DNA from: Promethearchaeota archaeon
GTDB taxonomy: Archaea > Asgardarchaeota > Lokiarchaeia > Sigyniarchaeales > SOKP01
Length of the DNA stretch: 64,000 nt
NCBI GenBank assembly: GCA_016839585.1
Contig: JAEOTZ010000072.1
Span: 87,355 to 151,354, forward strand
Reading direction: 5' to 3'
Shown: piece by piece, positions 25,969 to 34,743 of the stretch
Position numbering within the stretch: position 1 is the stretch's first letter
Layout of the letters: each line of letters begins with the position of its first letter
Translations under genes and position numbers: made by a program
Notes under the pieces: model-generated
Seen by the model: the letters and a program-made list of their open reading frames with translations, nothing else
Told to the model about the DNA's origin: nothing
Database searches by the model: none

Positions 25969-26899
25969 TATGGAAAGCATTGATTTAGAAAAAACCTATG
26001 ATTTAATTGTTTTAGGAGGAGGTCCAGCTGCAATTGGATGCGCTATTTATGCTGCTAGATTCGCAATGGACGTACTCGTCGTAGGTAAAACTTTTGGAGG
26101 TTTAATTGCTACAACTCATATTGTTGAGAATTATCCTGCGATTACTTCAACAAGTGGTCAAGGTTTAATGGATATGTTTAAGGATCATATGGATTCACTT
26201 AATATCCCATATATATCAGATGAGATACGGAGTATTGAAAAAATTGATGATCATTTTGAACTGAATTCTTTCTTTCAAAAATTTAAAGCTCATACAGTTT
26301 GTATAGCCACTGGATCAGAAAGAAGGAAGCTTGGTATTCCAGGAGAAGAAGAATTTGCAGGTCGAGGTGTTTCATACTGTGCTACATGTGATGGTCCTTT
26401 TTATAATAATAAAATTGTATGTGTGATCGGTGGCAGTGATTCTGCTGCTAAAGAAGCATTATTTTTAGCACAAAATGCAAAAAAAGTGTACATTATCTAC
26501 CGCGGTGAAGAAATACGTGCTGAACCAATTAATAAAGAACGAGTCTACTCAAATGATAAAATTGAAGTTATTTATAATACAAATGTAGTAGAAATTAAGG
26601 GGGATAATTCTGTAAATTCAGTTATTTTCGATAATGGTAATAAATTTGAGATTGAAGGTGTTTTTATTGAGATAGGTTCTACTCCAAATTCAGATTTAGC
26701 GAAACGGATTGGAGTAAAAACTAATGAAAAAGGTGAAATTATCATTAATAGAAAATCTGAAACAAATATTCCAGGTATTTATGCAGCTGGTGATGTTGCT
26801 GATGCTCCATTTAAACAAGCAATTACTGGAGTAGCTGAGGGGGTAATTGCTGCATACTCTGCTTTTGATTATTTTAAGGGAATGAACATCGAATACTAA
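25955..26899 (+). CDS. trxB: Thioredoxin reductase
   Basis: FAD/NAD(P)H flavoenzyme of 314 residues that reduces thioredoxin-fold proteins. It has the FAD motif LGGGPAAIGCAIYAARF, the redox motif CATCDG (Cys142, Cys145), the NAD(P) motif VIGGSDSAAKEALFLA, and the closing GIYAAGDVAD. ATG 25955 is chosen because GGAGGT (25942-25947) lies 7 bases before it, inside the end of the PDO gene. Its position after two PDO genes makes them its natural substrates. Whether it uses NADPH, NADH or F420H2 is not decided by what I see. Confidence 0.94.
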   Translation: MFNIDMESIDLEKTYDLIVLGGGPAAIGCAIYAARFAMDVLVVGKTFGGLIATTHIVENYPAITSTSGQGLMDMFKDHMDSLNIPYISDEIRSIEKIDDHFELNSFFQKFKAHTVCIATGSERRKLGIPGEEEFAGRGVSYCATCDGPFYNNKIVCVIGGSDSAAKEALFLAQNAKKVYIIYRGEEIRAEPINKERVYSNDKIEVIYNTNVVEIKGDNSVNSVIFDNGNKFEIEGVFIEIGSTPNSDLAKRIGVKTNEKGEIIINRKSETNIPGIYAAGDVADAPFKQAITGVAEGVIAAYSAFDYFKGMNIEY

Positions 26900-27027
26900 A
26901 ACAATTTTATTAATTTTCTTAAAATTATATTATCTTTTTTTAGCCCTAACTTTTAAATAATTCTTTTAATATGGATAATTAGATGATGTAATTTGAATTT
27001 TACAGAAATCAGTAAAATTAATTCAAA

Positions 27028-27429
27028 ATGAAATTGATAAATTTTGCTGGGTTAATGCTTTTAAGTAGTGGACTGTTGATTTTCATTACACTTTTTTTTA
27101 CTTTTATAAGATCAAGACCTTTTAATGAGGCAATCCTCCTTAGTGTTTTTATAAGTATTGTACCCTTTTTCATATCAGGCTTTTTAATTGAGATCTATTA
27201 TGGGTGGAGCGGTCTATATAGGGATATAATTGATGATGCTCAAATTTATTTTCCTAGATTTAAACACGAATTTAAAGATGTTAAAGAAATTCAGAAAATT
27301 TTAAAAGAAAAAAGAGAAGAATTAGGTTCACTCAACAATGTCCATTTTAAATCATATATTGTCGATATAATGAGAAAAGATTTAAAATGTGAAATAAAAT
27401 ATTTGAAAAGGCAACTAACTAAGGAATGA
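27028..27429 (+). CDS. Hypothetical protein with two N-terminal membrane spans
   Basis: A 133-residue protein not recognised. Residues 1-30 and 33-55 are hydrophobic segments (LINFAGLMLLSSGLLIFITL and AILLSVFISIVPFFISGFL), followed by a charged cytosolic tail of about 75 residues with helical, coiled-coil-like character (KEKREELGSL, DLKCEIKYLKRQ). Start ATG has no clear RBS. It converges with the 5-alpha-reductase gene and shows no functional link to its neighbours. Confidence 0.55.
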   Translation: MKLINFAGLMLLSSGLLIFITLFFTFIRSRPFNEAILLSVFISIVPFFISGFLIEIYYGWSGLYRDIIDDAQIYFPRFKHEFKDVKEIQKILKEKREELGSLNNVHFKSYIVDIMRKDLKCEIKYLKRQLTKE

Positions 27430-27454
27430 ATTAGTTTAAAATAAATATTTATTT

Positions 27455-28213
27455 CTAAAAGATAAAAGGAATAAGTGCTTTCCTATTTTTGGGATAATCT
27501 TTAAAAGTTTTGAGATACCATTTGTGATTACTTCTTGCTCTCGGTCCTAAATTGGCAGTAGTCCAGATTGCAAAGACTAATCCTGGTAGTGACCATGTCA
27601 TAATCGCCCAACCATACCACTCTATTATTTCCCCTAAATAGCTAGGACAACTTATAAATCGAAACATACCTCCATGAGGGATCTTAAAATCAGTTTCACC
27701 GGGGATACGTAGATTTCTGATTATATGATCAGAATGTATATGCATGAAAAAACCAGTAAAGAAGAATAATATGCCAATAATAAACATTGGGGTGAGAAAC
27801 CAGCTTGTTTCATAGCCTCCTGAAAGCTTATTAATCCATCGTCCCTGAAGATATGCATTTGCAGAATTAAATATCATCCCAAAGAGAATTATAGTTATTG
27901 GCATTGGTCGTTTCCCTCTTATTAAACTGGGAAAAATAAATGTCCGGTATCCATAATGCATGAACCATAACCCCGAAAATAGAAGAGTCATGAATTTAGT
28001 TTGGTAATCTCCTATTATATAAAAGATAGCATAAAGAAATACTGTTGGAATTTCCATTATTACCCAGCCTAATTTATCATTAATGCTTGGTCCCCATTTT
28101 TTAGATATATGTTGTCCATATCCTGCTGTTATTTTTAATAATGATATAAAAACAAAGACTGCAATTATGATCATAACAACCATAAACCAATTGAAAAAAA
28201 TACTATCATCCAT
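27455..28213 (-). CDS. Steroid 5-alpha-reductase family membrane protein
   Basis: Membrane enzyme of 252 residues with about six spans. The C-terminal half carries the 5-alpha-reductase/ICMT-type signature: GETDFKIPHGGMFRFISCP, YLGEIIEWYGW, and ending near NHKWYLKTFKDYPKNRKALI. Family members reduce the double bond of enone or polyprenoid substrates with NADPH. Archaeal substrates are unknown; lipid or quinone-like polyprenoid reduction is plausible. The extended SDR gene next to it on the same strand, 57 bases away, is a likely partner. Homologues are common in Asgard archaea. Confidence 0.85.
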   Translation of the reverse strand: MDDSIFFNWFMVVMIIIAVFVFISLLKITAGYGQHISKKWGPSINDKLGWVIMEIPTVFLYAIFYIIGDYQTKFMTLLFSGLWFMHYGYRTFIFPSLIRGKRPMPITIILFGMIFNSANAYLQGRWINKLSGGYETSWFLTPMFIIGILFFFTGFFMHIHSDHIIRNLRIPGETDFKIPHGGMFRFISCPSYLGEIIEWYGWAIMTWSLPGLVFAIWTTANLGPRARSNHKWYLKTFKDYPKNRKALIPFIF

Positions 28214-28270
28214 TTTTATAAACCTTTTAATTGCTTAATATAAATCTTCTCTTAATAATAACAAAAAAGA

Positions 28271-29821
28271 TTAATCAACAATGTCTTTATAACAATCTTC
28301 TGGATAGAAGTTATCTTCATCGTTAGTATGGTTTGGGTACCAAGCTTGGGCAAAGAAAGGATTTTTCCTTGCTTGTTCATCAAAATTCCATGGTGGAGGT
28401 AAGCATTCAGGGCACCAATGACCTGCTTTAAGGACAGTATATGGTCTCAATTCAAATTCATGACCAAATGCACATTTCCATTTGAGCTTAGAGTAAATAT
28501 CTCCATCCCATTGAGTTGATAGACATTGACCACCTCTGAATTCTGCAGCTCCGTTTATGTCTTTTAAATCCAGTTTCTCCTTTGATTCATCGTACCCATG
28601 TTTGAGTGGATGCCATACTGGTTCAGGATGCATTTGAGGCATGTCCACACCCCAGTCTGAAATAGACTCAAATTCCTCATAAGAACCATAAAATGAAGAG
28701 ATTCTCATATCCATCTTATTTTTATACCAATATAATGTTCCTGTTTTATCCATTGCTAATTTTCTTAATTTTTTATAAGTGATTTTTTGAATCTTTTTCT
28801 TTAACCATGGAATTTTATTACTCAAATAAGTTACGATCTTCAAGTAAAACGGTCTATTCTTTCTTAAAATTTTAAAATACTCTTCGATAGAATCATTCCA
28901 ATTATTAATGTATTTATTAAGTTCCTCGCTGTCATCAAAATATTGCACATGAAAGTTTCTTAAGGCAAACCAACGACGCTGAGTTACATCATCAATTTTT
29001 CCTACACCATTCATTTCCATTGCTTCATTTAAAAAGTCATAGAATGTTATCCTGCAGGAGGGTCCTCCACCCATATTATAACATCTTCTCCAGAAGTCAG
29101 AGTCTTCTGGAACATCTAAACAATTAATTAAACCTTTACCCGCATCTTTTGATGTATTATTTTCCATAAAGGTATTAATTGGTTGATGGAACATAATTGG
29201 ATCCATAAGAGACATTATATCAGGAATCATAATAAATGTCTGACGGAGTGAAGCCCAGTACTTAAGGTTAGATTCACAAAGTGCCATTTCTCCATTAATT
29301 TTTGTGATAGCATAGAAATCAAACACACTGGGTTTGATAGGATCACCGATCCTACCATGATGAATAGGAGGTAAGCGATCACCCGTTGCTGCAACAGTTC
29401 CTATATATACAAATTTGATATGATCTGCACCTCCAGGTTGAGATTCTATCGCTTTAATGATATATTCAATGGCAGTTGTATTTACAGCTTTAGCCATCTC
29501 TGGATTACGGTCTGCTGCAGGAGGAATAAAACCCATCGGACAAAGACACCAATCAATCCCTTTACAAGCTTCTTCAACATCGTTATAATTGGTAGCATCT
29601 CCCCAAATAATTTTTAATCCTTTTCCTTCTACTATACCTTTTCCAGGAATGGGCTTAATCCCACATTTTTTTTCATAGGGCTTAAAAATTTTTTTATTTT
29701 TCTTAGAAGGATGTTGAAGTAAGACAATATTATATTTATCCTTTTTTACCCATAAATTTTTAAATGCTTCAAAACCCATAGAACCACTTGCACCAGGTAA
29801 GAAAACTGTTTCTTTATTCAT
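28271..29821 (-). CDS. Extended SDR oxidoreductase with zinc-ribbon C-terminus
   Basis: A 516-residue protein. Residues 1-300 are a NAD(P)-dependent epimerase-type short-chain dehydrogenase (LPGASGSMGFEAF for the cofactor loop, YIGTVAATGDR, and DFYAITKINGE with the catalytic Tyr-xxx-Lys). After a middle region the last 110 residues hold a zinc-ribbon-like segment (LKWKCAFGHEF, then GHWCPECLPP) followed by WNFDEQARKNPFFAQAWYP. Length and tail are unusual for an SDR, which is normally about 300-350. Linked to the 5-alpha-reductase gene; together they may modify an isoprenoid or sterol-like compound. That role is inference. Confidence 0.75.
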   Translation of the reverse strand: MNKETVFLPGASGSMGFEAFKNLWVKKDKYNIVLLQHPSKKNKKIFKPYEKKCGIKPIPGKGIVEGKGLKIIWGDATNYNDVEEACKGIDWCLCPMGFIPPAADRNPEMAKAVNTTAIEYIIKAIESQPGGADHIKFVYIGTVAATGDRLPPIHHGRIGDPIKPSVFDFYAITKINGEMALCESNLKYWASLRQTFIMIPDIMSLMDPIMFHQPINTFMENNTSKDAGKGLINCLDVPEDSDFWRRCYNMGGGPSCRITFYDFLNEAMEMNGVGKIDDVTQRRWFALRNFHVQYFDDSEELNKYINNWNDSIEEYFKILRKNRPFYLKIVTYLSNKIPWLKKKIQKITYKKLRKLAMDKTGTLYWYKNKMDMRISSFYGSYEEFESISDWGVDMPQMHPEPVWHPLKHGYDESKEKLDLKDINGAAEFRGGQCLSTQWDGDIYSKLKWKCAFGHEFELRPYTVLKAGHWCPECLPPPWNFDEQARKNPFFAQAWYPNHTNDEDNFYPEDCYKDIVD

Positions 29822-29955
29822 TTTGGATTTACTCGAGTCTTACCTCCATTCTTGGTTTTATTAATCATTCTTATAATATCTTCTTCTAAATATGATTTAT
29901 ATTTAATAATAATAAAGAATTAAATTTTATTCTCTAAAATATATATGTTATTATA

Positions 29956-30195
29956 ATGAGTGAAGCTGAAAACAAAGATGTAATAGAAAGTTATAAGTTT
30001 CACCACATTGACACAGGTAAGTGTCGTCAATGTAAAGAATTTTCTTGTGAAGAAGCTTGCTTTAGAGGAATTTATAAAGTAATTAATAAAGAGACAGTTC
30101 CTAAATCAACTGTTATACAAAAGCGAGAGGATCACTGTGTTAAATGCCATATTTGTACAACAGCATGTAAATTAGGAGCTATTACTATTGATTAG
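29956..30195 (+). CDS. Ferredoxin, CooF-like, with two [4Fe-4S] motifs
   Basis: A 79-residue ferredoxin. Cysteine motifs are CRQCKEFSCEEAC and CVKCHICTTAC; the spacing of the first (C-x2-C-x4-C-x3-C) is like that of CooF/HycB-type electron carriers. It is encoded 1.5 kb before the CO dehydrogenase gene, with two Lrp regulators between, so it is a candidate electron acceptor for that enzyme. Start ATG has a TATA-like run just upstream (ATATATATG), which hints at a leaderless message. Confidence 0.85.
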   Translation: MSEAENKDVIESYKFHHIDTGKCRQCKEFSCEEACFRGIYKVINKETVPKSTVIQKREDHCVKCHICTTACKLGAITID

Positions 30196-30242
30196 ACTTT
30201 ATACGTCTTCTATATATATTAATTATTCGATAAACTTATAAT

Positions 30243-30265
30243 TTATAAATTGTTATAAATTGTTA
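30243..30265. repeat. Direct repeat upstream of Lrp-type regulator
   Basis: Two adjacent perfect copies of TTATAAATTG followed by a third partial TTA. They lie 53 bases before the start of the Lrp gene at 30318, at a distance where a promoter or operator is expected. Their AT-rich content also fits a TATA region. Confidence 0.4.
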
Positions 30266-30271
30266 GCAATC

Positions 30272-30288
30272 CTATTCTAAAAGAATAG
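30272..30288. promoter_or_regulatory. Inverted repeat, candidate Lrp operator
   Basis: Perfect palindrome CTATTCT-aaa-AGAATAG with 7-base arms and a 3-base spacer, ending 29 bases before the ATG of the Lrp gene at 30318. Lrp/AsnC proteins bind such dyads of 13-17 bases, and the position suits autoregulation. Prediction from sequence only. Confidence 0.5.
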
Positions 30289-30317
30289 TAATAAAAAAAC
30301 TTAATTAAAATGTTATT

Positions 30318-30857
30318 ATGATTAGTCAAAAGTTAAAATTAGACGATATAGATCGTCAAATTATTACATTAGTACAAGAAGATCCGAATTTAACTCATAC
30401 CCAAATTGCAGAAAGAATAAATCGTAGTCAGCCTACAGTTGGGATGCGTATTAAAAAACTTGAAAAATCGGGTATATTACAATTCCAACCTGGGATCAAT
30501 TTTAAAAAAGTAGAATTGTTTTTAGCAACAGTGGAGATCAATTCAAGTAATCCTGAAGAAATTATGGAAATGGCAGCTTATTGTCCTTTCATGCTTAACG
30601 CTTTCAGATTGAGTGGAGAACATAATATTTGCATTTTATTAGCAAGTTCTAAACTTGATAAGCTTGATGCTATCGTAAATTACCATTTTAGAAAAAATCC
30701 AGAAATATCTTCAGTTTCATTGGAAGTTGTGACTGATATTGCTAAAGATTTTATATTGCCAATCGACTTTGACTCTGAACATCATGAACCCAATGAAGAA
30801 GTAGGTTGTGGAGAGAAATGCAAATATAAGCTAGCCAAGATGCAAGGTAAAACCTAA
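30318..30857 (+). CDS. Lrp/AsnC-type regulator with Cys-rich tail, copy 1
   Basis: Transcription regulator of 179 residues. Residues 1-60 form the winged helix (DDIDRQIITLVQEDPNLTHT, then IAERINRSQPTVGMRIKKLE). Residues 65-155 are the RAM-like effector domain. The last 20 residues hold a Cys pattern (VGCGEKCKYK) not usual for Lrp proteins. Together with the paralogue converging on it, it sits between a ferredoxin and CO dehydrogenase, so redox- or CO-linked control is possible. A palindrome lies just upstream of its start. Confidence 0.87.
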   Translation: MISQKLKLDDIDRQIITLVQEDPNLTHTQIAERINRSQPTVGMRIKKLEKSGILQFQPGINFKKVELFLATVEINSSNPEEIMEMAAYCPFMLNAFRLSGEHNICILLASSKLDKLDAIVNYHFRKNPEISSVSLEVVTDIAKDFILPIDFDSEHHEPNEEVGCGEKCKYKLAKMQGKT

Positions 30858-30865
30858 TCAAATTT

Positions 30866-31435
30866 TTAATCTTCTTGTTTAAGCTCATTAAACTTGAATC
30901 TTGGTAAATCTTCTTTAAGATTGCATTCAGGACCGCAGTATCTACCATCAAAATTCTCAATCGTGAAATCAATTGGGACTACGAAATCATGGATAGATTC
31001 TATTAAAATATTTGTTTTTACATTGATTACATTAGGGTCTCTTCTAAAACATAAATCTACTAATTTTTCGATTGTTTGTAAATCTGAAGCGGCAATAAAA
31101 CAGAATAAATTAAATTCCCCAGAAATTTTAAATGCATGATTAATAAAGGGGCAATTTTCTATTTTTTTTACAATATTTTCAACATCTTTAGTTGAGATAT
31201 AGGTAATAGCAACTTTGATATCAACTTCTTTTACATTAAATCCAACTTGCTTTGTTAAAAGATGTTTTCTTTCCAATTTAATGATTCTTGCACCTACTGC
31301 AGGCTGGGATTTTTCAATCTCTTTAGCTATATCAGAGTGAGTTATATCTGGGTTTTTCTCAATCATTTCGATGATCTTCTTATCGGCATCATCAATGCTT
31401 AATAATTCATTAAAACTTTTTTTCTTCATGTCCAT
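30866..31435 (-). CDS. Lrp/AsnC-type regulator with Cys-rich tail, copy 2
   Basis: Second Lrp-type regulator, 189 residues, facing copy 1 tail to tail with only 8 bases between the stops. The winged helix is SIDDADKKIIEMIEKNPDIT and IAKEIEKSQPAVGARIIKLE; the effector domain includes INHAFKISGEFNLFCF. The tail carries YCGPECNLKEDL. Both copies share the short Cys pair at the C-terminus, so it may be a metal or redox site. Its start lies 266 bases from that of the divergent cooS gene, so it could act on the shared upstream region. Confidence 0.87.
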   Translation of the reverse strand: MDMKKKSFNELLSIDDADKKIIEMIEKNPDITHSDIAKEIEKSQPAVGARIIKLERKHLLTKQVGFNVKEVDIKVAITYISTKDVENIVKKIENCPFINHAFKISGEFNLFCFIAASDLQTIEKLVDLCFRRDPNVINVKTNILIESIHDFVVPIDFTIENFDGRYCGPECNLKEDLPRFKFNELKQED

Positions 31436-31700
31436 TTTATTTCATAACCTCACGTTAATTTAAACTTATTTTTAATAAATTTAAATTTTTTTAAGAGCTT
31501 AGTTATAGAAATTAATACTATTAGAGATAAGCATTTTAATTTATAAATATTAACCATAAAAATGATATATTCAACTTGGATTTATACTGTCAAACAACAA
31601 TTTAGAACTTATTCGAATTTAAATTTATAAGTAAAATTAAATTGGAATTTATTAGTTGAATATATTTACTTTAAAAAAAAAGCATTTAAAATATATATAG

Positions 31701-33614
31701 ATGGTAGAAATGGATGGAAAAAGAATTTCTTATCATGATTCAGTTTTAAAAGTGTATGAAAGAATTAAAAAAGATGGAGTAATAAATATTTGGGACCGTT
31801 TTGAGCAACAAGGGTTTGGTGGCGTTCCTGATAAACGATGTCCTTTTTGTTTAAAAGGAGCTAGATGTGATTTATGCTCAAATGGTCCATGTCGAGCAGA
31901 TGCTTCAATCGATAAGAGAGGAGTATGTGGTATTACTGCTGATGGAATGGCAATGCGTATGATGCTTCTGAGAAATATAATGGGTGCTTCTACTTATCAT
32001 TATCACACAGAACAAACTATTAAAACTTTGAAAGCAACAGCAGAAGGAAAAACACCATTTAAAATTTCAGAACCAGAAAAGCTTAAGAGCTTTGCAAAAA
32101 GACTTGGTATTGATGATTTAGACTCTGAAAATGGATTAGCTATTCGCCTATGTAATTTTGTTAAAGAGGATTTTAACAGACCTTATGATCAGCCAAGTAA
32201 AATTGTTGAAGCTTTAGCACCAAATGAAAGGAAAGAAACATGGAAGAAACTTGGCATTTTTCCAGGAGGTATTTATGGAGAGATGATGCTTTCTTCAAGC
32301 TCTTGTCTGACTAATGTTGATGGTTATTATGCTAGTTTAGCTCTTAAAGCTATGAGACTTGGAATTTCTATGGCTTATCAAAGTCAGATAATTAATGAAT
32401 TTTGCCAAGATATACTGTTTAACATACCAAGGCCCCATAAAATGCGTGTAAATTTAGGAGTTTTAGATCCTGATTATGTTAATGTTTTACCTAATGGACA
32501 TGAACCATTTTTAGGATTTGCTATGGTTCAAGTTGCCAGAAAACCAGAATGGCAAGATAAAGCAAAGGCTGTAGGTGCTAAAGGTCTTAGGATAATAGCC
32601 AATATTGAAACAGGACAAGAAATGATACAAAGATGGGAAATGGATGACGTTTTCTATGGGTTCACAGGTAATTGGATAATGCAGGAAGCTATTTTAGCTA
32701 GTGGTTGTATTGATATTTTTGTATGTGATATGAACTGTTCGATGCCTATTGATCCAATTTATGCTGAGAAATACAAATTTAAATTAATCCCTGTAAGTGA
32801 AGTAGTAGCTTTCGAAGGAATAACAGAAAGAGTAGATTATATTCCTGAAGAAGCAGAAAGACAGGCAGAACAACTTTTAATGATGGCAATTGACAACTTT
32901 AAAGAGAGGAGAGCGAATGTTGAAGCTGTTACAGGATTGGATATGAGTGAAGCAATGGTTGGATTCTCTACTGAGAGTATCCTTGATGCACTCGGTGGAA
33001 CTTTAGATCCATTGCTAGATGCTATAAAAAATGGTTCTATAAGAGGAGTTGCTGGATTAATATCTTGTACAAGTTTAAGGGATTTTGGTCAAGATGTTCA
33101 CACTATTAATATAGCTAAGGAATTGATCAAGAAAGATGTATTAGTTCTATCAATGGGGTGTGGAAATGGGGGTTTGCAAGTAGCAGGACTTTGTTCTCCA
33201 GAAGCAAAAAATCTAGCAGGTCCAGGACTTAAAAGTCTTTGCGAAAAACTCGGAATACCACCAGTTTTAAGTTATGGAACATGCACTGATACTGGTCGTG
33301 TAGCAGATCTTATTGCAGCAGTTTCAAATGCTTTAGGAGGAGTTCCAATCCCAGATTTGCCTATCGTGGCTGCTGCTCCCGAATACATGGAACAGAAGGC
33401 TACAATTGATGCTGTCTTCGCGCTAGCATTTGGATTATATACATATGTGAACCCAGTGCCTACAGTTACAGGTGGTCCCGATCTAGTTAAACTTTTAACT
33501 GAAGATTGTAAAGATATTACAGGTGGTATTTTACATGTCGAAACAGATGCAATTCAAGCAGTTAATTCTATGTTAGAACATATTGAAATAAATAGGAAAA
33601 AATTAGGTATATAA
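31701..33614 (+). CDS. cooS: CooS-type carbon monoxide dehydrogenase, divergent C-cluster
   Basis: Ni-CODH-family protein of 637 residues. N-terminal cysteines for clusters D and B are CPFCLKGARCDLCSNGPC (47-64) and GVCG (76), though the double Cys of classic CooS is shifted. C-cluster residues: His267 (NGHEP), Cys346 (DMNCSMP), Cys456 (ISCTS), Cys487 (SMGCGNGG), Cys528 (GTCTDTG) and Lys566 are present. The usual Cys in the ICCTGNE loop is replaced by Glu303 (NIETGQEM). The His series after the B cluster also differs (TYHYHTEQ). No other acetyl-CoA synthase genes are near. It may not oxidise CO, or may do so with an altered metal site. Confidence 0.88.
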   Translation: MVEMDGKRISYHDSVLKVYERIKKDGVINIWDRFEQQGFGGVPDKRCPFCLKGARCDLCSNGPCRADASIDKRGVCGITADGMAMRMMLLRNIMGASTYHYHTEQTIKTLKATAEGKTPFKISEPEKLKSFAKRLGIDDLDSENGLAIRLCNFVKEDFNRPYDQPSKIVEALAPNERKETWKKLGIFPGGIYGEMMLSSSSCLTNVDGYYASLALKAMRLGISMAYQSQIINEFCQDILFNIPRPHKMRVNLGVLDPDYVNVLPNGHEPFLGFAMVQVARKPEWQDKAKAVGAKGLRIIANIETGQEMIQRWEMDDVFYGFTGNWIMQEAILASGCIDIFVCDMNCSMPIDPIYAEKYKFKLIPVSEVVAFEGITERVDYIPEEAERQAEQLLMMAIDNFKERRANVEAVTGLDMSEAMVGFSTESILDALGGTLDPLLDAIKNGSIRGVAGLISCTSLRDFGQDVHTINIAKELIKKDVLVLSMGCGNGGLQVAGLCSPEAKNLAGPGLKSLCEKLGIPPVLSYGTCTDTGRVADLIAAVSNALGGVPIPDLPIVAAAPEYMEQKATIDAVFALAFGLYTYVNPVPTVTGGPDLVKLLTEDCKDITGGILHVETDAIQAVNSMLEHIEINRKKLGI

Positions 33615-33634
33615 TTTTTTTTAATTTTTTTTTT
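33615..33634. terminator. T-rich terminator after cooS
   Basis: A run TTTTTTTT, AA, TTTTTTTTTT directly follows the cooS stop and reaches the end of the convergent gene. On the plus strand it fits archaeal oligo-T termination. Confidence 0.5.
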
Positions 33635-34595
33635 ATATTATACTTCTAAATGTATTAATAACAAAAATTAATATAGTAAATCCGATTAAACCAATCACAA
33701 ATTTTATAGGATCTCCTTTTTCTTTTTCTGGAATAACTTCTCTCACGATTAAATATAAAATAACACCTGAAATGAAAGAAAAGAAAATATAAAGGAGTTC
33801 TAAATTATGGGGTAAGATTGATTTTAGGACAAAGCCAATAAAAATTCCTGTAAGTGCTGAAGTTGCTAGAATATACTTTTTTATAGGTTTTATATCATGT
33901 TCTATTGTCTCATAAATTTCCAAATCAGTAAATATGATATGTGCCTCTGATCTCTTTGTTATAACTGTTCGAAACCAAGCAAATATAAAAAAAAGAATCC
34001 CAGCTACTAATTCGATACTTAAAAGACCAACTAAAATAAGACCTACAAGAATATGATAAATATAATCAGTAAAATATCTGAAATTAGTTAATTCTTTACT
34101 AATATGATTTTGAATTTTTGTTTTATATTTTTCAATTTCATTCTTCATTTCTACTTCTTGTTCCTTCAAAATTAAGAGAGTTTGAGAAATCTCTTTTAAA
34201 GCAGCATCATCTAATTCTTTATGTGATAATTCCCTTGTAAGGATGTTTTCCATATTGTCTTCTACTGCTTCTAATGTATTCTCTTTTGTAATTAGTTTCC
34301 GCATTTTTTTCTGGGTTTTTGATTCAACTTTTTGTAAAATTAATTTTTCGGATATATGAATAAAAGAAAATCCTATTAAAACAAAAAGGTACTCAAAAAG
34401 TTCTGAATGAAATGGAAATTCTGGTAAATTCTCACCAATTTCGGGAAGGACAACAAGAAAAAAGTAAGAAATAGATATTCCTGCTATAAGGGAAGCGTGT
34501 AATTTAATTATTTTATGTTCGTAATAATCAGAAATAAAAAAGAATACTCCAAAAATTAAAGAAAGAATAATAACCATTATCAGACTGTCTGTCAT
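33633..34595 (-). CDS. ZIP-like membrane protein with central coiled coil
   Basis: A 320-residue membrane protein. The N-terminal part (HASLIAGISISYFFLVVLPE) and the C-terminal part (SFISGVILYLIVREVIPE) look like ZIP metal-transporter spans. Between them lies a charged, coiled-coil region of about 85 residues (residues 90-175), unlike normal ZIP loops. The metal-binding His residues expected in ZIP spans IV and V are largely missing, so transport is doubtful. About seven to eight spans in total. Convergent with cooS; no functional tie seen. Confidence 0.6.
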   Translation of the reverse strand: MTDSLIMVIILSLIFGVFFFISDYYEHKIIKLHASLIAGISISYFFLVVLPEIGENLPEFPFHSELFEYLFVLIGFSFIHISEKLILQKVESKTQKKMRKLITKENTLEAVEDNMENILTRELSHKELDDAALKEISQTLLILKEQEVEMKNEIEKYKTKIQNHISKELTNFRYFTDYIYHILVGLILVGLLSIELVAGILFFIFAWFRTVITKRSEAHIIFTDLEIYETIEHDIKPIKKYILATSALTGIFIGFVLKSILPHNLELLYIFFSFISGVILYLIVREVIPEKEKGDPIKFVIGLIGFTILIFVINTFRSII

Positions 34596-34743
34596 TATTA
34601 TTGTTATTATTTTTAAGATTTTATAAAGTTTTTAATATAAAGTCATAAAAGTGAAATTTAATTTATCAACTTAGGAACCATATTCTTAATGGTGAATATA
34701 AATTCAATTTTTAATTATTACTTCAAGCGAAGATATTGCTTCG

